From positions 44,809-108,808 of the forward strand of contig CAYYIT010000002.1 of the NCBI GenBank assembly GCA_964472035.1: a stretch of 64,000 nt of DNA, written 5' to 3'. This stretch comes from UBA3855 sp964472035. Lineage in GTDB: Bacteria > Bacillota > Clostridia > Oscillospirales > Ruminococcaceae. The position numbers and the translations under genes are program-made. The first letter of the stretch is position 1. Every line of letters starts with the position of its first letter. A model generated the notes under the pieces. It made no database searches. It worked only from the letters and a program-made list of their open reading frames with translations, and was not told where the DNA came from. Positions 59,160 to 64,000 of this stretch are shown piece after piece.

Positions 59160-60029
59160 ATGAGTGAAATGATTTCCAATGATGTCCGGGCAAGGGTCCT
59201 TAACGATGCACTGCCCTACATTCAGAAATACAATAATAAGGTCGTCGTTGTCAAGTACGGCGGCAATGCCATGACCAACGAGACTCTCAAGCAGGCAGTC
59301 ATGAGCGATATCGTTCTGCTGCATCTGGTCGGCATCAAGGTCGTGCTGGTTCACGGCGGCGGCCCTGAGATCAATGATATGCTGCGTCGTCTGAACATGA
59401 AGAGCAAGTTCATCAGCGGTCTGCGCTATACTGACGAAGCCACTGTCGATGTGGTGAAGATGGTGCTTGCCGGCAAGGTCAATAAGGATCTGGTAACGCT
59501 GCTCGGCCAGATGAATGGCACTGCGATCGGTCTGTGCGGCCTCGATGAGCAGATGCTCATGGCTGAAAAGACATACGGCGCAAATGGCGAGGATCTCGGA
59601 TTTGTGGGCAATGTTGTACAGGTGAATACCAAGCCCATTCTGGATGCGCTGAACAACGGTGTGATCCCTGTGATCGCTACCGTTGCGTGTGATGAAAACG
59701 GCCAGGCGTACAATGTCAATGCAGACACTGCAGCTGCAAGAATTGCAGCAGAGCTTGGCGCAGAGAATCTGATCCTCCTGACGGATATCGCAGGACTCCT
59801 TCGTGATAAGGATGATCCCTCCACACTGATCCCCGAGGTCAATGTCAGCGAAGTACCTTCCCTGAAGCGTCAGGGTATTATTTCGGGCGGCATGATCCCG
59901 AAGATCGACTGCTGTGTCGAGGCGATCCGCCGCGGCGTGCAGAAGACCGTCATTATCGACGGTAGAGTACCGCATTCCATTCTCATTGAGATCCTGTCCA
60001 ATGAGGGTATCGGTACACAGTTTATATGA
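59160..60029 (+). CDS. argB: acetylglutamate kinase
   Basis: A 289-residue amino-acid kinase. VVVVKYGGNAM holds the phosphate-binding lysine, LVHGGGPEINDML follows, and NVNADTAAARIA with LILLTDIAGLL completes the active site. The GIISGGMIPK region is typical; arginine-sensitive kinases carry an extra N-terminal helix, which the first 20 residues (about MSEMISNDVRARVLNDALPY) may form, so feedback inhibition is possible. Confidence 0.96.
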   Translation: MSEMISNDVRARVLNDALPYIQKYNNKVVVVKYGGNAMTNETLKQAVMSDIVLLHLVGIKVVLVHGGGPEINDMLRRLNMKSKFISGLRYTDEATVDVVKMVLAGKVNKDLVTLLGQMNGTAIGLCGLDEQMLMAEKTYGANGEDLGFVGNVVQVNTKPILDALNNGVIPVIATVACDENGQAYNVNADTAAARIAAELGAENLILLTDIAGLLRDKDDPSTLIPEVNVSEVPSLKRQGIISGGMIPKIDCCVEAIRRGVQKTVIIDGRVPHSILIEILSNEGIGTQFI

Positions 60030-60445
60030 TATTCTGGATTGAGATGATCCCTGTGGCTGCTGCATTGCTCTGCTTTGCGGCAGCGCTGGGATTCCATTGC
60101 AGAAAAAATAAAGGTATCCGTCATCCTGTGTACACGCAGGCGACAGTGGTCGGCGAAGTCCAGCAGGTGCATTATCGCAGCCGCACGGAAGTACTGTTCT
60201 ATGCGCCGCAGGTGAAGTATATGACGGAACAAGGGGAAATGACTGCAACAGACCGGCACTTTATGCCGGAGTGGCAGTATCGTTATCACAGGGGAGAAAA
60301 AATAAGGATTTGCTATCAAAAAGAGAATCCGGGACTATTTCGGATCTGCCGCACAGCCGGCGAGGAATGGTGCCGAAATGGCTTTTTGATAGCCGGCGTA
60401 GGAATTTTATTGGCATACGCAGTACTGCGCATGCAATATCATTAA
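60026..60445 (+). CDS. DUF3592-like membrane protein within the arginine cluster
   Basis: A 139-residue protein with an N-terminal membrane segment (about 5-23) and another near the C-terminus (about 116-134), separated by a strand-rich domain (YTQATVVGEVQQVHYRS, then VLFYAPQVKYMTEQG). This is the layout of DUF3592 proteins. The ATG overlaps the argB stop (ATGA). No link to arginine is visible apart from position. Confidence 0.65.
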   Translation: MIFWIEMIPVAAALLCFAAALGFHCRKNKGIRHPVYTQATVVGEVQQVHYRSRTEVLFYAPQVKYMTEQGEMTATDRHFMPEWQYRYHRGEKIRICYQKENPGLFRICRTAGEEWCRNGFLIAGVGILLAYAVLRMQYH

Positions 60446-60462
60446 ACAGGAGCTGGTACATA

Positions 60463-61629
60463 ATGAATGTCATTGAACAAACAAACGAACATATTATGTC
60501 TACCTATGGCCGGAGTGAAGTTGTCCTGGAACAGGGCACAGGTGCTGTCTGCAAGGACGAAAACGGTGCATCGTATATCGATTTTGGCAGCGGTATCGGC
60601 ACAACTTCTCTGGGATTTGCCAATGAAGAGTGGGCGGAAGCAGTGTGTGCGCAGGTGCGCAGCATGCAGCATACCTCCAATCTCTTCTACCATAAGCCCC
60701 AGGCGGAGCTTGCTGCAAAGCTCTGTGAAATGACCGGCTATAAGAAAGTATTCTTCGGCAACAGCGGCGCAGAAGCAAACGAATGCGCCATCAAGCTTGC
60801 AAGAAAATACAGCTACGACAAGTACGGTAAGGGCAGACATACGATCATTACGCTCGTTAATTCCTTCCACGGAAGAACAATCTGTACGCTGACCGCGACG
60901 GGTCAGGATGTGTTCCACGATTATTTCTTCCCCTTTGTCGAAGGCTTCCGCTACGCAGAAGCGAATAATATCGCTGATCTTCACGAAAAACTTGACGATA
61001 CCGTGTGCGCGATCATGGTGGAATATGTTCAGGGTGAAGGCGGCGTCAGAGCCCTGCAGCAGGAGTTTGTGGATGAGATCAGACGCATCTGCGATGAAAA
61101 GGACATCCTGATGATCGCTGATGAAGTGCAGACCGGTATCGGAAGAACCGGCAAGCTTCTTGCAGGTGAGCATTTCGGCTGCAAAGCAGACATTACCACC
61201 CTTGCCAAGGGATTGGGCGCAGGTCTGCCCATCGGTGCCTGCCTCGCTTCTGAGAAGTGTGCAGACGTGCTGACAAAAGGCACCCATGGTACTACCTTCG
61301 GTGGAAATCCCGTTGTCTGCGCAGGTGCCGTAAAGGTTCTTGAGATCTTCAGCCGTCCCGGTGCGATGGAAGAGATTGCTGCTAAGGCAAGCTATATCCG
61401 CGAGCGTCTTGCTGACGTGGAGGAGATCGAAGAAGTCAGTGGTCTTGGTATGATGATCGGTATTGCCTTAAAAACAAAAAAGGCTCCCGATGTGCTGCAG
61501 TCCTGTCTCACAAATGGACTGATGGTACTGACGGCAAAGGATCGTGTAAGATTGCTGCCGCCGCTCACAATTTCTATGGATGAGCTGCGGACCGGCATGG
61601 ATATCTTAGTGAAAGAACTGGAGGGATAA
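60463..61629 (+). CDS. argD: acetylornithine aminotransferase
   Basis: A 388-residue PLP-dependent class III aminotransferase converting N-acetylglutamate semialdehyde to N-acetylornithine. FFGNSGAEANECAIKLARKY binds the cofactor phosphate, LMIADEVQTGIGRTG supplies the Asp pairing with the pyridine nitrogen, and the Schiff-base lysine is in TTLAKGLGAGLP. CAGGAG precedes the ATG at 60463; the frame is open from 60271 but lacks support there. Confidence 0.96.
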   Translation: MNVIEQTNEHIMSTYGRSEVVLEQGTGAVCKDENGASYIDFGSGIGTTSLGFANEEWAEAVCAQVRSMQHTSNLFYHKPQAELAAKLCEMTGYKKVFFGNSGAEANECAIKLARKYSYDKYGKGRHTIITLVNSFHGRTICTLTATGQDVFHDYFFPFVEGFRYAEANNIADLHEKLDDTVCAIMVEYVQGEGGVRALQQEFVDEIRRICDEKDILMIADEVQTGIGRTGKLLAGEHFGCKADITTLAKGLGAGLPIGACLASEKCADVLTKGTHGTTFGGNPVVCAGAVKVLEIFSRPGAMEEIAAKASYIRERLADVEEIEEVSGLGMMIGIALKTKKAPDVLQSCLTNGLMVLTAKDRVRLLPPLTISMDELRTGMDILVKELEG

Positions 61630-61632
61630 GAG

Positions 61633-62118
61633 ATGGAACTGTTTGTCATTCCGAAGGGCAGCGGCAAGTATACCGTGACCGATAAAAAAGATCGCAAAAT
61701 TTATAGCGTTACAAAGGCGAAGAAGAAGTTGTTCGGCGGCAATCCCATTACCACGCTGCATGACGCAAGCGGCTACGCATTGTATACCCAGCAGAGAACT
61801 GCGGCAGGCAAGAAGCCGGCATTTCGCGTGGATTTCAACGATGAGCCGTTTATGACACTTGCGTGCAAGTCCGTGTATCTTGATCCCTCTCTGATCTGCG
61901 AAGGCCAGGGAATGAAGTGGGAGATCAAGAGCAAGGACCGCATGAATTTCGAGATCTTCAAGGATGGAGTAAAGGTCGGCAAAATGGAAACCCAGAGGCA
62001 GACCAACAACGAAGCGAAATTCTACATCGAGATCGATGACAAGGTGTTTGATGATTACATTCCGCTCTTTGCGGTATGTGCCGACAAGAGCTTCAGCCAG
62101 ATGAATAAGGCGGAGTAA
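61633..62118 (+). CDS. hypothetical protein within the arginine cluster (161 aa)
   Basis: A 161-residue soluble, basic, beta-rich protein. Its text alternates short strands with turns (KYTVTDKKDRKIYSV, FEIFKDGVKVGKMETQ), a pattern reminiscent of tubby/LURP-one-like barrels, but no family signature is certain. GGAGGG lies in the argD tail 9 bases before the ATG, so it is read with argD. Function unknown. Confidence 0.68.
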   Translation: MELFVIPKGSGKYTVTDKKDRKIYSVTKAKKKLFGGNPITTLHDASGYALYTQQRTAAGKKPAFRVDFNDEPFMTLACKSVYLDPSLICEGQGMKWEIKSKDRMNFEIFKDGVKVGKMETQRQTNNEAKFYIEIDDKVFDDYIPLFAVCADKSFSQMNKAE

Positions 62119-62146
62119 TGATAGAGAGATAATAGGAGGAACTAAC

Positions 62147-63055
62147 ATGAAACATTTACTGAAAATGCTGGATCTTTCCCAGAAGGAGATCTTTGAGATC
62201 CTGGATCTTGCCGATCAGCTGAAATATCAGACCAAGCATAATATTCCCCATCCGATCCTGGAGGGTAAGACGCTCGGTATGATCTTCCAGAAGGCATCCA
62301 CACGCACTCGTGTTTCTTTCGAAACCGGTATGTACCAGCTTGGCGGCTATCCGCTGTTCCTGTCTGCAAATGACCTGCAGATCGGCAGAGGTGAGCCGGT
62401 GCAGGATACTGCACGCGTACTGTCTCGTTATCTGGATGGTATCATGATCCGCACCTTCGCACAGAAGGAAGTGGAGGATCTTGCAGAATACGGCAACATC
62501 CCGATCATCAACGGCCTGACTGACTTCTCCCACCCCTGCCAGGTACTTGCTGACCTTCTTACCATCCGCGAGAAGAAGGCAAGCTTTGACGGTCTGAAGA
62601 TGTGCTATATCGGCGACGGCAATAACATGGCAAACTCCCTGATCGTAGGAGGTCTGAAGGTCGGAATGTCCGTTTCCATTGCATGCCCCGAGGGCTATCG
62701 TCCGGATCAGCAGGTAATGGATTTTGCAAACGGCTATGACTGCTTCTCCATTACGGATAAGCCGCTGGAAGCAGCAGCTGGTGCCGACGTGGTGATCACC
62801 GATGTATGGTCCTCCATGGGTATGGAAGCAGAGATCGAAAAGCGTAAGATCGCATTTGCAGGCTACCAGATCAACGATGATGTTATGGCCGCAGCAAACA
62901 GCGATGCAATCGTAATGCACTGCCTCCCTGCACACCGTGAGGAAGAGATCACTGCAAAGGTATTTGAAGCACACGCAGATACGATCTTTGATGAAGCAGA
63001 GAACCGCCTGCACGCTCAGAAGGCTGTGCTGGTGAAGCTGCTGGGACAGGAATAA
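62147..63055 (+). CDS. argF: ornithine carbamoyltransferase
   Basis: A 302-residue enzyme forming citrulline from ornithine and carbamoyl phosphate. The carbamoyl-phosphate site STRTRVSFE (52-60), the catalytic DFSHPCQ and the ornithine-binding MHCLPAHR motifs are all present. TAGGAGG precedes the ATG. Last gene of the arginine cluster, followed by a terminator. Confidence 0.97.
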   Translation: MKHLLKMLDLSQKEIFEILDLADQLKYQTKHNIPHPILEGKTLGMIFQKASTRTRVSFETGMYQLGGYPLFLSANDLQIGRGEPVQDTARVLSRYLDGIMIRTFAQKEVEDLAEYGNIPIINGLTDFSHPCQVLADLLTIREKKASFDGLKMCYIGDGNNMANSLIVGGLKVGMSVSIACPEGYRPDQQVMDFANGYDCFSITDKPLEAAAGADVVITDVWSSMGMEAEIEKRKIAFAGYQINDDVMAAANSDAIVMHCLPAHREEEITAKVFEAHADTIFDEAENRLHAQKAVLVKLLGQE

Positions 63056-63072
63056 TAGAATTAGTATTTTTT

Positions 63073-63102
63073 AGGACTTCTCAAATGGTGAGGAGTCCTT
63101 TT
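63073..63102 (+). terminator. arginine cluster terminator
   Basis: AGGACTTCTCA pairs with TGAGGAGTCCT with one T-G wobble around a 5-base loop, followed by TTTTG. Confidence 0.85.
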
Positions 63103-63167
63103 GTTTCGACGGTAAATAATTTGTAATCAAAATGCGAATTCATGATTTGTTTATACTCTGTTAATTG

Positions 63168-63183
63168 TTTTTTTTTTTTTTTT
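63168..63183 (+). repeat. T16 homopolymer upstream of a lipoprotein gene
   Basis: Sixteen consecutive T, followed 2-3 bases later by TATACT and TATAGT elements that could be a -10. The run would sit in the -35/-10 spacer, so length change could alter promoter strength. Confidence 0.85.
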
Positions 63184-63223
63184 GTTATACTTCTATAGTA
63201 ATAACACGAACTGGAGGTTTATT

Positions 63224-63874
63224 ATGAAGAGGATTTTAGTGGCGATAAGTGCAGTGTTATACCTGATGAGTATGATGGCGTGTTACGATGACAGCAAGAA
63301 TAATGAAAAGGATCCGACTACTAACAGTTCTAAAACGAGCAGTGATGAAACAAATGGTGAGTTGAAAATAGAGAAGTATAAGGGGTATGCAACAGTAGAG
63401 GAACAAATAAATGTATGGCTTAATACCGCGATCGAAAATAAAACTAAAGAGTATTTGTTGTACGGAGTTCCGGAAATAGTTGTGAAAAGAGCAGCTGTTA
63501 TTTTAGATGAAAGAGAAGAGGATATTACAAATTATGCTTCCCAATACTATGATAAAGAGTATGCAAGCGACGATAGTGAGTACAGCGAGAGACTGAAGGG
63601 GCTACAAATTACTACTTATGAAGTAACAGGAGAAGATGGAGATATGCTATATGTAAAAACAGTAGAATTTCCTAAGACTTCTAGGGCATTTGATGAATTT
63701 GGAATTGAATATGAGGATATTACAGTACCGGCGACACGATTAACAGGAAAGCAAGATGGAGAAAATATAGACGATGCTGGCTATGGGCATTTAGTGTACA
63801 AATATGAAGGAAAATGGTATGATTTTGAAAGCATAGAACTCTACTACGATATGGTGAGCGAACGTATGGAATAG
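63224..63874 (+). CDS. AT-rich putative lipoprotein
   Basis: A 216-residue exported protein. The signal peptide (MKRILVAISAVLYL) ends in MSMMAC, a plausible lipobox with Cys20 lipidated, followed by a Ser/Thr/Lys linker. The mature domain (about 50-216) is acidic and strand-rich, ending in a KYEGKWYDFESIELYY segment; no family recognised. Codon use is clearly richer in A and T than every neighbour, suggesting recent acquisition. TGGAGG decides the start at 63224. Confidence 0.75.
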   Translation: MKRILVAISAVLYLMSMMACYDDSKNNEKDPTTNSSKTSSDETNGELKIEKYKGYATVEEQINVWLNTAIENKTKEYLLYGVPEIVVKRAAVILDEREEDITNYASQYYDKEYASDDSEYSERLKGLQITTYEVTGEDGDMLYVKTVEFPKTSRAFDEFGIEYEDITVPATRLTGKQDGENIDDAGYGHLVYKYEGKWYDFESIELYYDMVSERME

Positions 63875-63875
63875 T

Positions 63876-63909
63876 CAAACACCCTTGCGAATGTCCGCAG
63901 GGGCGTTTG
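63876..63909 (+). terminator. lipoprotein terminator
   Basis: CAAACACCCTTGCG pairs with CGCAGGGGCGTTTG with one mismatch and one wobble around a 6-base loop; no clear T-run follows. Confidence 0.65.
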
Positions 63910-63916
63910 TGAAAAA

Positions 63917-63935
63917 TAGACAGTTTTCTTGTCTA
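63917..63935. promoter_or_regulatory. inverted repeat upstream of the edge promoter
   Basis: TAGACA, 7 bases, TGTCTA, followed by seven A. It may be an operator for the promoter 20 bases downstream or a weak terminator; neither is shown. Confidence 0.4.
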
Positions 63936-63954
63936 AAAAAACGCATTCTTCTAC

Positions 63955-63983
63955 TTGACAATTCCCCAAAACCGTGCTATAAT
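63955..63983 (+). promoter_or_regulatory. sigma-A promoter of a gene beyond the right edge
   Basis: TTGACA, 17 bases, TATAAT. The gene it serves is outside the window. Confidence 0.85.
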
Positions 63984-64000
63984 AATAAAGCTGTCGAACG

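Noticed and set aside
57822..60248. 808-codon open frame on the minus strand across argJ and argB
   Set aside because: Antisense to two well-supported arginine genes; composition is an artefact of reverse reading.
1..64000. tRNA, rRNA, IS elements or prophage genes
   Set aside because: No tRNA T-arm pattern, rRNA stretch, transposase, integrase or phage structural gene was recognised by eye.

Overview
The window reads as the chromosome of a low-to-mid G+C Gram-positive Clostridia member, most likely a Ruminococcus-type Oscillospiraceae. Supporting evidence is Spo0A and a SpoIIM-like protein, HprK, WhiA, a secreted GH10 xylanase ending in a two-repeat type I dockerin (so cellulosome-linked), clostridial-style riboswitches, strong GGAGG ribosome binding sites, and sigma-A promoters with TTGACA-N17-TATAAT spacing. 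Base composition looks near 50-55 % G+C, which by inference fits a R. champanellensis-like organism better than an AT-rich Ruminococcus; no species call is possible from sequence alone.

Layout. 1-1046: end of an FkbH-like gene coupled to an acyl carrier protein. 1088-6617 (minus): housekeeping operon DUF951-prfA-tsaC/sua5-coaE-M18 peptidase-two small unknowns-exoA. 6813-8661: an unknown gene, an S1-domain protein and a thioredoxin. 8922-12200: multimodular xylanase. 12275-15284: a preQ1-I riboswitch with terminator controlling queD-queE-folE-queC-queF, the complete de novo preQ0/preQ1 route. 15294-17537 (minus): a lipid-flippase-like exporter and an unknown membrane protein. 17671-21610 (minus): L-fucose catabolism fucA-fucK-fucI. 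21929-24791: rpe overlapping three genes related to RnfD, RnfE and RnfA, from which most of the redox ligands are missing. 24882-34353: a membrane-anchored unknown protein, then hprK-murB-rapZ-whiA-dnaE and pfkA. 34409-35194: tetrahydrofolate riboswitch and folT. 35282-41058: proC, a SpoIIM-like gene, a DUF624-like gene, rpsO with a structured leader, pnp, and a small P-loop kinase. 41186-43609 (minus): purB, a CxxCxxCC protein and a lipoprotein. 43857-46091: HD hydrolase and a GH13 amylase fused to DUF1653. 46134-49212 (minus): two ECF sigma modules with a tandem-repeat Asn/Gln-rich peptide gene between them. 49442-53401: a GNAT-YcxB fusion, an ABC-F protein with a dead second ATPase site, a small unknown and spo0A. 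53860-63055: an ArgR-type operator and a full arginine cluster argG-argH-argC-argJ-argB-argD-argF with three unknown passenger genes. 63168-63909: an AT-rich lipoprotein gene behind a T16 homopolymer. The last 45 bases hold a promoter for a gene beyond the edge.

The most unusual element is the RnfD/E/A-like trio: the fold and terminal motifs are recognisable, but three of the four expected membrane iron-sulfur cysteines and the FMN-acceptor threonine are absent, and no RnfB, C or G gene is adjacent. Other points worth attention are the five-unit 24-bp minisatellite gene, a two-part 3' element shared by fucI and purB, the GH13-DUF1653 and GNAT-YcxB fusions, and the autoregulatory-looking ECF promoter. 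Terminal coordinates and start codons were chosen by eye from ribosome binding sites; no database search was run, and family names rest on motif recognition.
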